Origin: Phycisphaerae bacterium
GTDB lineage: Bacteria > Planctomycetota > Phycisphaerae > Phycisphaerales > SM1A02
Length of the DNA: 64,000 nt
Direction of reading: 5' to 3'
Assembly (NCBI GenBank): GCA_002702575.1
Contig: PAAJ01000006.1
Coordinates: 1-64,000, forward strand
Below are positions 1 through 8,676 of the stretch, one piece after another; within the stretch, counting starts at the first letter, position 1, and each line of letters opens with the position of its first letter. The notes under the pieces are model-generated. The model was not told where the DNA came from. It did no database searches and worked only from the letters and a program-made list of their open reading frames with translations. The translations under genes and the position numbers were made by a program.

Positions 1-466
1 CTGCATAGAAGTAGCCGCCAGCAGGTCCGTCGAGCTGGTAGTAACCAGTACCGCCGGTGCCGCCGGTGTTGTTGTTGTTGACATTGGCCCAGACGTACCA
101 GCCTGGAGCGTAGACACGGTCATCCAATGCAGCCAGTGGGCTTTCATTGGCAATGAACTTCAGGATGGCCTGAGTGCCGTTGACATTCTGGCCATAACCC
201 TCACCTGCGGTATCGACTGTGATGTCAACCAGCTCACCGGAAGTGTCCTGGGAGTTCAGACCATTGTTGTCCATGTAAAGGATGTCAATGGTGTTGTAGT
301 CCGTGTTGATGATGACGCAGTCTGCGTTGCCGTCAGGCATTGGGGTATTGAAATTACCCATATCACCAACGCCATAGAGCTCATTGGCTCCGAGGGCCAC
401 GGTGGCGAATCCGCCCACGAGACCACCGGCCATCACTGCGATGCCGGTTTTCTTCAATGAATTCAT
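1..466 (-). CDS. secreted protein of unknown function (3' part outside window)
   Basis: The reading frame is open from an ATG at 466 to the left edge of the window, so the C-terminus is missing (155 codons seen). The product begins MNSLKKTGIAVMAGGLVGG, a basic N-region and hydrophobic core that look like a signal peptide ending near an ALGA site. The mature part is rich in Asn, Asp and Gly, with an NNNNTGGTGGTG stretch, as in extracellular planctomycete proteins. I recognise no domain. AGGAG lies 7 nt before the ATG, which fixes the start. A near-consensus promoter lies about 190 nt upstream. The function is unknown; a surface or structural protein is only a guess. Confidence 0.8.
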   Translation of the reverse strand, partial: MNSLKKTGIAVMAGGLVGGFATVALGANELYGVGDMGNFNTPMPDGNADCVIINTDYNTIDILYMDNNGLNSQDTSGELVDITVDTAGEGYGQNVNGTQAILKFIANESPLAALDDRVYAPGWYVWANVNNNNTGGTGGTGYYQLDGPAGGYFYA

Positions 467-604
467 TTCCTAACTCCTGTTTGGCCTCGGCGTCTCATTG
501 CCTTGGCACGCCCATCTCTAGAGATTCATGAACGCTGCCGGCCCTCTCACCAACAGCAAAAAAGACAAACTGGTTCCGTACGTACCGGAGTCCCCGCTAT
601 CGGC

Positions 605-624
605 GGATGGCAGCTTCGCCATCC
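605..624 (-). promoter_or_regulatory. hairpin in the leader of the secreted-protein gene
   Basis: GGATGGC (605-611) and GCCATCC (618-624) form a perfect 7-bp stem with a 6-nt loop. It lies about 30 nt downstream of the predicted start site. In the leftward transcript the U-run precedes the stem rather than following it, so it does not look like an intrinsic terminator. A stabilising or regulatory leader element is possible. Confidence 0.4.
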
Positions 625-662
625 AAAAAGACCACATACCGGGGGCCCGGCAATTGTCGCGA

Positions 663-690
663 ATTGTAAGGATCGTGGACCTGCTGTCAA
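663..690 (-). promoter_or_regulatory. sigma70-type promoter for the secreted-protein gene
   Basis: Read leftward, TTGACA (plus 690-685) is followed by a 16-bp spacer and TACAAT (668-663). The -35 box matches the bacterial housekeeping consensus fully and the -10 box matches at 5 of 6 positions. Transcription would start near 656, giving an untranslated leader of about 190 nt before the ATG at 466. It is the best promoter match noticed in the window. Confidence 0.7.
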
Positions 691-912
691 ACTGGGCGGG
701 ATCGCCCCGACCTTGAAGTCCGAGAACCTGAGGGCCATGAACGGCCTTCAAGCACCCCATAGAAGGACAGATGACAGATCGTGTGCCGACATCATCAGGA
801 ATTGTCCTATTTGAAGGCCCTGAAGGCGATTCAGGCGGAATTGAGGCAGAAATCCGTCTAAGACCAATGAAGACAGGCACTTAGGCCCATATGGCCGACA
901 TTCGACATTTTT

Positions 913-1710
913 TTAGCCAGATTGATGGCCCTGGGAGCGATAACCCGCCACCACGACCCGCTTGCCACGCAACATCTGCTCATTTCCGGATTCCGGGGGT
1001 GCAATGGTCTCGACCCGGTCGAATCCCAAAGCCTTCAGAACCGTCTCCAGGGCGGCTGGCGATGGACACAGCGCCAGAGGCGATGCCCCCGTCTCGGGGT
1101 TGTCATCGAAGCAGGTCTCATCGATCAGGGCGAACCCGCCCTGGTAAGGCATTCTGCATTCCTGACGGCCCCATTCCGTCTCGCCGTGGATTTCATTGCA
1201 GACCTGGGTTTCCACCACGATCATCTCACCGCACCGGTCTGCGATCTGCCTCAGGCATCTGATCGGGTTCTCCAGGTGATAGATCAGCCCGACGCAGAGA
1301 CACAGTTCGTACTGATCCTGGACATGCTGATCAAGCGCCTCGCAGTTGCAGTGCGTCCAGGTCATGGAATCATGACCGGCGATCTCCGCGAGGGCCTTCG
1401 CCTTGTTCAGGCTCTCGAGCCGAAGATCCACGCCATGGATCTTGGGGACGCCGAGTTCCCGCAGCAGAAAGCTGAAGTATCCCTCGTGGCAACCGACATC
1501 CATCGCATTCACACCCTGGAGTCGATCACCGAAGTGGCTCTGCACGGCCCTGGACACCATCTCCCTTCGCGTGACATGAATGTCGTCATGCGTTGCAGCA
1601 ACCTTGGAGGTCGTTCGCAGACCGTTCCCGATTTCCATGTCATAGAACCAGGGCCCCATCTCGTCGATGCGTGCCTGGAGTTCCGCATTCTTGTCTACCG
1701 GCGTGGGCAT
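913..1710 (-). CDS. class I SAM-dependent methyltransferase
   Basis: 265 aa, starting MPTPVDKNAELQ. The SAM-binding loop is DVGCHEGYFSF (about residues 71-81), followed by an acidic strand end (GVDLRLESL) and a motif IV-like region (ELCLCVGLIYHLENP). The general layout resembles DUF1698/CmoB-like methyltransferases often found in polysaccharide loci. The substrate is unknown, and sugar O-methylation is inferred from context. I chose the ATG at 1710, which follows AGGAGG at a rather long 14-nt spacing. The frame extends to 1812, but that would overlap the preceding gene's end. It is the last gene of the leftward exporter operon that begins at 4696. Confidence 0.82.
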   Translation of the reverse strand: MPTPVDKNAELQARIDEMGPWFYDMEIGNGLRTTSKVAATHDDIHVTRREMVSRAVQSHFGDRLQGVNAMDVGCHEGYFSFLLRELGVPKIHGVDLRLESLNKAKALAEIAGHDSMTWTHCNCEALDQHVQDQYELCLCVGLIYHLENPIRCLRQIADRCGEMIVVETQVCNEIHGETEWGRQECRMPYQGGFALIDETCFDDNPETGASPLALCPSPAALETVLKALGFDRVETIAPPESGNEQMLRGKRVVVAGYRSQGHQSG

Positions 1711-1783
1711 GGTCAAAGCTCTGGCCTCCTGGCTACCAGTGTCTCCTGATCCGCCCGGAATCGCCAGCCCTTCACGACCGTAT

Positions 1784-2470
1784 TCAACGAACTGCGGACA
1801 TGGCGATGGCACATGGATAGGCCACGGCGTTCAAGCCGACCCGGCTGAACCCGGCCTGCAGGACCTCGCACCAGGCATCTGCGCCGTACTCGGTCTGGAC
1901 TCGCCAGTCGTCCTGAGACGTCGACGGCTCGCCATGCCAGGACGGTGGTAGACCATCGCGACGTCGACCGAGTCGCCCCACGACGATCGGTACGGTGAAA
2001 CAGCACGCGCCTCCGGGACGCAGAACACGGCGGCATTCCGACAACGCCTTGATCGGATCAGGAACATGCTCCAGCGTGTCACTGTGGACGACCAGATCGA
2101 AGGAGGCGTCGGGGTACGGCATGGCCTGCATGTCGACTTCCGGATAGCAGCCGAGCACATGCCCGGCATGACTCTGCAACAACGGTGACAGCGTGCCCGC
2201 TTCATTCAACTCCAGAATGTCCAGCTTCCGCCAACGTCGACGAACCAACTCGTCCTGCAGCCAGTGTTCCATTCCGAGATGTGACCGGATCGCGCCCGCG
2301 AGGGCGATCGATCGAAGGTTGGCGCCACAATCGCGACAACATTCACCCTGCTGACGATCAATGTACAGACGCTCCTCGTCCGACAAGCCCCACGCGTCCA
2401 CCAGCTCATCCCAGAGCACGGTTTCAAAGTGAAACGCCCGTCCGCCACAGACTTCGCAGATGGGTGTCAT
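1784..2470 (-). CDS. methyltransferase with N-terminal cysteine pairs
   Basis: 228 aa. It opens with CEVCGG and a second pair CRDCG near residues 47-50, a likely zinc-binding knuckle. A class I methyltransferase fold follows: LDILELNEAG, then DASFDLVVHSDTLEHVPDP and the post-motif LRPGGACCFTVP. The ATG overlaps the stop of the ABC ATPase gene by four bases (2467-2470), so translation is probably coupled. The layout resembles the rightward gene at 6901-7713, which also has Cys pairs before a methyltransferase domain. The substrate is unknown; a role in modifying the exported polysaccharide is inferred from the operon. Confidence 0.82.
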   Translation of the reverse strand: MTPICEVCGGRAFHFETVLWDELVDAWGLSDEERLYIDRQQGECCRDCGANLRSIALAGAIRSHLGMEHWLQDELVRRRWRKLDILELNEAGTLSPLLQSHAGHVLGCYPEVDMQAMPYPDASFDLVVHSDTLEHVPDPIKALSECRRVLRPGGACCFTVPIVVGRLGRRRDGLPPSWHGEPSTSQDDWRVQTEYGADAWCEVLQAGFSRVGLNAVAYPCAIAMSAVR

Positions 2471-3822
2471 GGCTGCTCCTGCCCACGGTCTTCGGAGGAC
2501 ACGGGATCCAGCGTGACGGACATCATCGGCAGACCCACGAGACCCGTGGCCACATGCGAACCGTGAATGCGGAATGTCATCGCGGATTCGATCCAGTGCT
2601 GGGGCACACTGTCCTCGACGGGGCCGCTGGCGATCGCGACACCGACGGAATACTCCCCGGCTGGCAGCCAGGGCATCTGGAAACGGAACCCTGCACGGAA
2701 ACCGCCTCCCGGGACAAGAGGTGCGCTCACCTTGGTCGTCCCGAAAGCCGTGTTGTCCGCGAAGAGCACCTGGCCGAGCCGGTCCTGGACATAGAAACCG
2801 ATGATTGGTGACGGAATCTCACCTTTGACCAGTCCGCAGATTTCCAGTTCCAGAACCTCACCACCAAACAGGACGTCGAGTTCCTGACGAGTGTGGTCGA
2901 GGAAACGGACACGTTGGATCTCGGCGCCGCCTTCACCGAAGCTTGCAGCAGCAGGATCGAAGATCGCAATCGCTTCCTGTCCGGAAGCGGCATGTTCACG
3001 GATCCTTTCGCTGCGCGGATCCGTGATCGGATCCTGCGCGCTGCGAGTCTTGACTTCGAATCCGGCGTTGCCGACGGAACGCTGCTTGAGACTGGCTTCG
3101 TACTCGAGGACGACATCCTTGGCTGGACCAGAGGACATCAGACGACCCTTGTCCAGCCAGATGGCCCGTTCGCAGAGACCCAGAACCGCCGGAGTGTCGT
3201 GGGATACGAAGAACAGGGTGCCCGTCTTCTTGAACTCGCGGATGGCTCGCATGCACTTCTGCACGAAAGCGCCATCACCGACCGCCAGGATCTCATCGAC
3301 CACGAGAATGTCGGCATCCACATGGATCGCAACCGCAAATGCAAGTCGTGCATACATGCCGCTGGAATACCGCTTCACCGGTTGATCGATGAAGCCATCC
3401 GGCAGATCGGCGAATTCGATGATGTCATCGATCCGATCCTCGAGTGCGCGTCTTGAGATGCCGAGAATCGAAGCGGCCAGTCGGACATTCTCGCGACCAG
3501 TGAACTCCGGGGCGAACCCCGCACCCAGTTCAAGCAGCGGTGCGATTCTTCCATGGGTCTCGATCCAGCCGGTACTCGGCGTACTCGTGCCACAGAGCAG
3601 CTGGAGAAAGGTCGATTTTCCGGAACCATTGCGACCGATGACGGCAACGGACTCCCCCTTCATGACATCGATGTCCAATGCCTGAAGCGCGTGATGTTCT
3701 CGATAGAACCGTCGACCCAATCCAAAGGGCAGCTGCTGCAGAATGCGATGATGCCCGCGATCGAAGAGGCGGTAGGCCTTGGAAAGCCCGCGTGCGGAGA
3801 TGGCTGGCTGTTCAGACGGCAT
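2467..3822 (-). CDS. wzt: polysaccharide ABC exporter ATP-binding protein (Wzt-like)
   Basis: 451 aa from the ATG at 3822, which overlaps the permease gene by 11 bases. A longer frame to 3891 would lie well inside the permease. Walker A is GRNGSGKS (63-70), the ABC signature SSGM (153-156) and Walker B ILVVDE (172-177). Beyond about residue 285 there is a C-terminal beta-rich domain (GGAEIQRVRFLDHTRQEL onward) typical of Wzt proteins that recognise a modified chain end. It would energise export of an undecaprenyl-linked O-polysaccharide or similar glycan across the inner membrane. The two methyltransferases immediately downstream fit a chain-capping role, although this is inference. Confidence 0.92.
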   Translation of the reverse strand: MPSEQPAISARGLSKAYRLFDRGHHRILQQLPFGLGRRFYREHHALQALDIDVMKGESVAVIGRNGSGKSTFLQLLCGTSTPSTGWIETHGRIAPLLELGAGFAPEFTGRENVRLAASILGISRRALEDRIDDIIEFADLPDGFIDQPVKRYSSGMYARLAFAVAIHVDADILVVDEILAVGDGAFVQKCMRAIREFKKTGTLFFVSHDTPAVLGLCERAIWLDKGRLMSSGPAKDVVLEYEASLKQRSVGNAGFEVKTRSAQDPITDPRSERIREHAASGQEAIAIFDPAAASFGEGGAEIQRVRFLDHTRQELDVLFGGEVLELEICGLVKGEIPSPIIGFYVQDRLGQVLFADNTAFGTTKVSAPLVPGGGFRAGFRFQMPWLPAGEYSVGVAIASGPVEDSVPQHWIESAMTFRIHGSHVATGLVGLPMMSVTLDPVSSEDRGQEQP

Positions 3823-4696
3823 CGGCGAATCCCCGACGGGTGATGCTGAACCAGATCCAGCCGATCCACGCGACCAGCAACGCAGCACCAAGGTAGATCA
3901 ACCATGCCCAGACATCCGGGAGCGTTCCGGCGAAGGTGACCTGCCGGACCATCTCGATCGCAACCGTCAACGGGTTGAGATACAACCAGTTCTGCCAGGG
4001 ATCCGGAACCATCCACAATGGATAGAAGATGGGACAGGTGAACAACGCGATCATCAGCACCAGTCCGACGACCTGCTGAGTGTCCTGCACATACAGCCCG
4101 ATCGACATCAGGATCCAGCTCAGTCCCAGGATCATGATGATGACCGGCAGAACGACGATCGGGACGAGCAGAATGGTCAACGGTGGCGTACCTTCGATGA
4201 AGGCGTAGAACACCGCGAACACCAGCGTCGCCACGATCGCATTGAAGATCGCCATGACCATGGTGGACCAGGGCAGGATCTCGAGTGGAAAGATGATCTT
4301 CTTCACGAACGTGACGTTCTCGCGAAGAATGCTCGGCGCCTTGCCGACACAGTCACTGAAGAGGTTGTAGAGAATCAGTCCAGCGAAGAGCGACATCGCG
4401 AAGCTTGCTTCATCAACCTGGGCGGCACTGTCCTCGAGACCGATCTTCGTCGCCCGCATCTTGAACACGATGCCGAAGACGAAGGTGTAGACCGCCAGCA
4501 GGACGAGTGGTTGCACGATGGCCCAGATCAGTCCCAGCACGGAACCTCTGTAGCGGGATTCGATGTCTCGTTTTCCCAGCCGCAGGACAAGATCCCGATG
4601 ACGCCATGGCGACAGAAGCGGCTGCAGCGGAGACAGATCGCTGATCGGAGCGTCAGCGGAGTTTCGGCGAGTCATCTGGCTCATCGGACTTCCCAT
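3812..4696 (-). CDS. wzm: polysaccharide ABC exporter permease (Wzm/TagG-like)
   Basis: 294 aa with about six membrane segments. The first runs from about residue 52 (LGLIWAIVQPLVLLAVYTFVFG). The cytoplasmic sequence RDIESRYRGSVLGLIWA before it is the hallmark of ABC-2 polysaccharide exporters. It would form the inner-membrane channel with the ATPase encoded next. It heads the leftward operon permease, ATPase, methyltransferase, methyltransferase. The ATG at 4696 follows GGGGA at a 5-nt spacing; a second ATG at 4684 is possible. The 140-bp gap to rfbB on the other strand must hold divergent promoters, but I see no clear consensus there. Confidence 0.92.
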   Translation of the reverse strand: MGSPMSQMTRRNSADAPISDLSPLQPLLSPWRHRDLVLRLGKRDIESRYRGSVLGLIWAIVQPLVLLAVYTFVFGIVFKMRATKIGLEDSAAQVDEASFAMSLFAGLILYNLFSDCVGKAPSILRENVTFVKKIIFPLEILPWSTMVMAIFNAIVATLVFAVFYAFIEGTPPLTILLVPIVVLPVIIMILGLSWILMSIGLYVQDTQQVVGLVLMIALFTCPIFYPLWMVPDPWQNWLYLNPLTVAIEMVRQVTFAGTLPDVWAWLIYLGAALLVAWIGWIWFSITRRGFADAV

Positions 4697-4836
4697 GGTG
4701 TCCCCAAGCGGGAGGATCCGGCTCCCGGCGGCTCGAATGCTACCCAGCAGCCCGGCAACTGACCAGAAACCGCACGAAACGACCCATTTGGCTAGAATGG
4801 CACGATTCCACTGGGCCAGTAACGGGAGCTCACATC

Positions 4837-5856
4837 GTGTCCAAGTACCGAAAGGTGATGGTGACCGGCGGCGCCGGTTTCATCGGGTCGAACTATGTAC
4901 GAATGGTCTGTGAAAAGGACCCTGATCGGAAGATCGTGGTCTATGACGCGCTGACCTATGCGGGGAACCCGGAGAATCTCACGGGTCTCGAGGATCGGAT
5001 CGAATTCGTACGAGGTGATATCGCGGATACCGAAACCGTCGAACAGGCCATGGCCGGATGCGACGCCGTGGTGAACTTCGCCGCTGAGAGTCATGTGGAT
5101 CGAAGCCTCGTCGACGGCCGACCATTCGTGAAGACCAATGTCGAAGGCACCTATGTCCTGCTGGACACGGCGAAGCGACTTGGAATTTCCCGCTTCCTGC
5201 ATGTTTCGACGGATGAGGTGTATGGAGACCTGGTCGGCACGGATCACCATTCGCTCGAGTCCGATGTCTTCAAGCCCCGGAGCCCGTATGCCGCATCGAA
5301 GAGCGCGGCAGAGCATCTCGTGTTCGCCTACGGGATCTCCTTCGGCCTGAACGTGGTCGTGACCAGAGGATCCAATACCTACGGTCCCTACCAGTTCCCG
5401 GAAAAGATCATTCCACTGTTCATCACGAATGCGGTGGACGACAAGCCACTGCCCCTCTACGGAAAGGGTGATGCCGTTCGCGACTACATGCATGCCGAGG
5501 ATCATGCCAACGGCATCGACATCGTGCTCCACAAGGGTGAAACCGGACTCGCCTACAACCTCGGTGCGCGTCTTGAAGTCACCGGTTGTGAAGTTGCCCA
5601 GGGCGTCCTGAACAATCTCGACAAGCCGGAGTCCCTGATCGAGTTCGTACCGGACAGACCGGGACACGACTACCGATACGCCGTCGATCCAGCCGCCGCC
5701 GAATCACTGGGTTGGGAGCGGAAGTGGACATTCGAGGACGGGCTGGCTGCAACCTGCCGCTGGTACCTCGAGAATGAGGATTGGTGGCGAAAGATCAAAC
5801 GTGGCGAACACTTCCAGTCGCACGAGGAATCCTGGTACGCCGAACGGCAGGCTTGA
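4837..5856 (+). CDS. rfbB: dTDP-glucose 4,6-dehydratase
   Basis: 339 aa. The Rossmann motif GGAGFIGSN is at 11-19. The catalytic set is T125-D126-E127 (STDEVYG) plus Y151 and K155 (PYAASK). Together with TRGSNTYGPYQFPEK this identifies an RfbB/RmlB enzyme that turns dTDP-glucose into dTDP-4-keto-6-deoxyglucose for rhamnose synthesis. The start is GTG at 4837, with GGGAG 8 nt upstream. The other three rhamnose genes lie 12-15 kb away on the opposite strand, so the pathway is split across the locus. It is followed closely by a GT2 glycosyltransferase. Confidence 0.95.
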   Translation: MSKYRKVMVTGGAGFIGSNYVRMVCEKDPDRKIVVYDALTYAGNPENLTGLEDRIEFVRGDIADTETVEQAMAGCDAVVNFAAESHVDRSLVDGRPFVKTNVEGTYVLLDTAKRLGISRFLHVSTDEVYGDLVGTDHHSLESDVFKPRSPYAASKSAAEHLVFAYGISFGLNVVVTRGSNTYGPYQFPEKIIPLFITNAVDDKPLPLYGKGDAVRDYMHAEDHANGIDIVLHKGETGLAYNLGARLEVTGCEVAQGVLNNLDKPESLIEFVPDRPGHDYRYAVDPAAAESLGWERKWTFEDGLAATCRWYLENEDWWRKIKRGEHFQSHEESWYAERQA

Positions 5857-5900
5857 CGCTTCCGGCACGCACGGGCCGAGAGGACGGGAGACCCCGCCCC

Positions 5901-6899
5901 ATGCAACGACCCGCCAGTGAGATCAGCTTGATCATTCCCGTCTTCCGGGACGCGGACGTTGTTCTGCAATGTCTTCAAAGCGTTCTCTCGGATCCCATGG
6001 CCGAGGGGCTCGATGTCATCGTCGTGGACGATGCAAGTGGAGACGACACGCCCGACCGCATCCAGGAAGCGCGATTGCCGGGTGTGAGGCTCATACGACG
6101 GAAGATCAATGGTGGCTTTGCACGGGCCTGCTGTGAAGGGTGGCGGAACCGCGACGAGAACCGAACCTATGTCGGCGTACTCAATGCGGACACCGTGGTC
6201 GAACCGGGTTGGCTCAAGCGATGTCGAGAGGTTCTGGACGCCGACCCGCTCCGCGGCTGTGTGGTGCCGTCAGTCATCTGCTGGGATCAACCGGATCTTC
6301 TGGATTCTGCAGGACAGTCCTATGCCTCATGTGGCTGGGGATTCAGACGAGGCCATCTCGAACCGGCCACCCGTTATTCGAAGATCGAGGACACCTTTGG
6401 TCCCACAGGCTGCGCCATGCTCGCGCGGGCCGATGTGATTGAACAGTGCGGTGGTCTCTTCAGAGAAGACCTCGAGTGCTATTACGAGGACACCGAGCTC
6501 GGCTTCCGACTGCACAAGCACGGCTACCGATGTACTCATGTTCCCGACGCCAGAGTCCGACATCGGATCTCACTCACCTACAACAAGATTCCTGCACGGC
6601 GAGCCTACTTCGTCAGTCGAAACTCCACTCTGCTCTTCTGGACCGGTGTGCCGCTGAGGCGATGGTGGTCTGCGGTCCCCCAACGCTGTGTGCTGACCGC
6701 CATGCTGGCCATCCAGGCGGTTCGTCATGGCTGTCTGTTGCCATTCGTGCGTGGTCGACTCGAGGCCTGGCCGAAGATTCTGCGAAGCCCGTCGTTGAGA
6801 AGATCCGATGCCAGCAGGAACTTCAGTCGTGGCTGGCTGAAGGAAGCACGACGACAGTCCGCGGCGAGAACAGCAGGGTCATCGGGGTCGGATCACTGA
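5901..6899 (+). CDS. GT2 family glycosyltransferase (rhamnosyltransferase-like)
   Basis: 332 aa from the ATG at 5901. A GT-A fold is seen: ISLIIPVFRDADVVLQCL, VVDDASGDDT, then GVLNADTVVEPGW as the DxD-type metal site, and ECYYEDTELGFRLHKHGY as the usual ED acceptor-side motif. The type is that of WcaA/RfbN-like transferases, and the neighbouring rfbB suggests a dTDP-rhamnose donor (inference). The frame extends upstream to 5781, but that overlaps rfbB. The gene is followed one base later by a methyltransferase. Confidence 0.85.
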   Translation: MQRPASEISLIIPVFRDADVVLQCLQSVLSDPMAEGLDVIVVDDASGDDTPDRIQEARLPGVRLIRRKINGGFARACCEGWRNRDENRTYVGVLNADTVVEPGWLKRCREVLDADPLRGCVVPSVICWDQPDLLDSAGQSYASCGWGFRRGHLEPATRYSKIEDTFGPTGCAMLARADVIEQCGGLFREDLECYYEDTELGFRLHKHGYRCTHVPDARVRHRISLTYNKIPARRAYFVSRNSTLLFWTGVPLRRWWSAVPQRCVLTAMLAIQAVRHGCLLPFVRGRLEAWPKILRSPSLRRSDASRNFSRGWLKEARRQSAARTAGSSGSDH

Positions 6900-6900
6900 C

Positions 6901-7713
6901 ATGGGACGGCAGTTCAGACGCATGAAGACCGCGATCAGGAACCCTCGAGCCGCAATGGTTCGAGCCTTCCGCGAAGTTCGTCCTGTCTACCGTGGACGCG
7001 GGACCTGTCCGATCTGCGAATCGGAGGTCACGTTCAAGGCGACCCATGCGTGGTACCGAGATGGCCTGTTCTGTTCCAGATGCAGGAGCATTCCACGTGA
7101 ACGTGCGCTGATGCAGGTCATCCAGGACTGGTATCCGGACTGGAACCGGTCGAGTGTCCATGAATCCTCCCCGGAAGATCGTGCAGCCTCGGCCCGACTG
7201 GCCAGCGAGTGCGTGGACTACTGCGCATCACAATACGATCCATCGACTCCTTGGGGTGAGATGGACCCCACCAATCAATGGAGAAGCGAGGATCTGGAGC
7301 ATCAGACCTTTGCCGACGAACGCTTCGATCTCGTCATCACGCAGGATGTCTTCGAGCACATCTTCGATATCGACTCCGCATTCAGTGAAATCGCCAGGAC
7401 CCTGAAGCCCGGTGGAGCGCACATCTTCACGACACCGCTTGTCAACGGACGTGGATTGACCGAGCAGTGCGCAAGACGACAGGAAGACGGAACCATCGAG
7501 CATCTGCGTGAACCCGAATACCATCGTAATCCGATGGATCGGAATGAAGGATCGCTGGTGACCTGGCACTATGGCTATGACATCGTCGACCGCATCCGAG
7601 ATGCCTGCGGGCTCGATACCACGATCGTTCTGCTGGACGACGTGTCCCGGGGTCTGAGTGCCGACTATCTGGAGGTCATGGTGACGCGGAAGCCCGTCCG
7701 CGGAACAGCGTGA
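6901..7713 (+). CDS. methyltransferase with N-terminal cysteine pairs
   Basis: 270 aa. CPICE and CSRCR pairs near residues 36-60 look like a zinc knuckle. They are followed by a degenerate class I methyltransferase domain with DERFDLVITQDVFEHIFDID and LKPGGAHIFTTP. No classical GxGxG loop is evident between the two parts. The start lies one base after the stop of the glycosyltransferase gene, so the two are probably co-translated. It resembles the gene at 1784-2470. It abuts the convergent gene ending at 7714 with no spacer. Confidence 0.8.
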   Translation: MGRQFRRMKTAIRNPRAAMVRAFREVRPVYRGRGTCPICESEVTFKATHAWYRDGLFCSRCRSIPRERALMQVIQDWYPDWNRSSVHESSPEDRAASARLASECVDYCASQYDPSTPWGEMDPTNQWRSEDLEHQTFADERFDLVITQDVFEHIFDIDSAFSEIARTLKPGGAHIFTTPLVNGRGLTEQCARRQEDGTIEHLREPEYHRNPMDRNEGSLVTWHYGYDIVDRIRDACGLDTTIVLLDDVSRGLSADYLEVMVTRKPVRGTA

Positions 7714-8676
7714 TCACAGATATCGTCGATAACCGCCAGTGAAGGTTTCCAGAAAGAAACGGATTCGTCGGGCCCAGCCCTGAGGCTGAATGCCCGCACC
7801 GACCGCAGCCTTCCGCAGCCGACGGCCGCCCGAGGGAATGGCATCGATGAACTCGAGAACCGGATCCGGCAACCGATCGCGGAAACGCGAGCCCAATTCC
7901 AGATCCTGTCGGAAGACGTCTGCCAACGCCCGTCGGGAAGACGCGCTGGGCAAGGCACGAAGAAATCCGGAGCGGCTGATGAATCGAGACGCGCCGACCT
8001 GGTTGTTCCCATGCTGCCGGTAGCGCACGGTCGGTTCGTCCATGAAATGGATTTCGCCAGTGGTCGCCGCCACCAGTGCCAGCCACCAGTCATGCATGAC
8101 GAGTCGCTCTGGAAACGGACGAGCCACCTCCAGCAACGCTCGGTTGCAGGTAACCGTGCAACCCGTGACCAGATTGTGACGGAGAAGAACGCACAGTGGA
8201 TTTGCGGGATGACCGTCGAGTCCTCTCATCTCCATGAACTTCTCGCCCATGTCCCGGCCATCGGCGTCGATCAGAACAAGGTCGCTGTGAACCAGCACCG
8301 GTTTCGACCCGTCTCCTTCCGCCTGCCGAACCTTCGAAACACTTCGCTCAAGACGGTCAGGCAACCAGAGGTCATCCTGATCGCAGAGCGCGATGTACTG
8401 TCCACGAGCTCTTGAAAGGGTCACTTCGAAGTTGTCGACCACCCCGAGCGCTGGCTCGTGTCGAGCGATGTGAACCGGAAAGGGTGCGCGCTTCGAGAAT
8501 GCCTGAAGAATTCCAAACGTACCGTCCTTCGAAGCATCATCTCCGACGATCAGCTCGGAAGGCTGCAGGGTCTGCGACAGAATGGAGTCCAGCTGGGCTT
8601 CCAGCCACGCCTCCCCATGGCATGTGCACAGGGCGACGGACAGCTCGACCGGTTCCCCGTCAATCATGGCACTCAT
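7714..8676 (-). CDS. GT2 family glycosyltransferase
   Basis: 320 aa from the ATG at 8676, which overlaps the stop of the upstream epimerase gene as ATGA. The domain is a compact GT-A: LSVALCTCHGEAWLEAQLDSILSQT, VGDDASKDGT and ALCDQDDLW (D-Q-D metal site), with FMDEPTVRYRQHGNN typical of RfaG/WcaA-like rhamnosyl- or galactosyltransferases. About 80 C-terminal residues of basic character follow. It probably adds one sugar of the repeat unit made by this locus. Confidence 0.85.
   Translation of the reverse strand: MSAMIDGEPVELSVALCTCHGEAWLEAQLDSILSQTLQPSELIVGDDASKDGTFGILQAFSKRAPFPVHIARHEPALGVVDNFEVTLSRARGQYIALCDQDDLWLPDRLERSVSKVRQAEGDGSKPVLVHSDLVLIDADGRDMGEKFMEMRGLDGHPANPLCVLLRHNLVTGCTVTCNRALLEVARPFPERLVMHDWWLALVAATTGEIHFMDEPTVRYRQHGNNQVGASRFISRSGFLRALPSASSRRALADVFRQDLELGSRFRDRLPDPVLEFIDAIPSGGRRLRKAAVGAGIQPQGWARRIRFFLETFTGGYRRYL

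Larger units (their letters stand above)
467..912. other. 446-bp intergenic region with promoter and long leader
   Basis: This stretch separates the secreted-protein gene from the methyltransferase gene that ends at 913. Short open frames exist on both strands (for example 518-880 minus and 503-814 plus). They overlap each other, have low-complexity Pro/Ser/Arg composition, lack a good ribosome binding site and resemble nothing I know. What can be supported is a leftward promoter at 663-690, a perfect 7-bp hairpin at 605-624, and a run of seven T on the plus strand at about 905-911 that has no convincing stem before it. Confidence 0.6.

Noticed and set aside
518-880. 120-codon minus-strand frame in the first intergenic gap
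   Set aside because: It overlaps the strong promoter at 663-690 and other frames, has no ribosome binding site and resembles nothing known.
3779-4762. 327-codon open frame on the plus strand opposite the exporter permease gene
   Set aside because: It has a low-complexity, Asp/His/Gln-rich product complementary to a membrane protein gene, with no domain.
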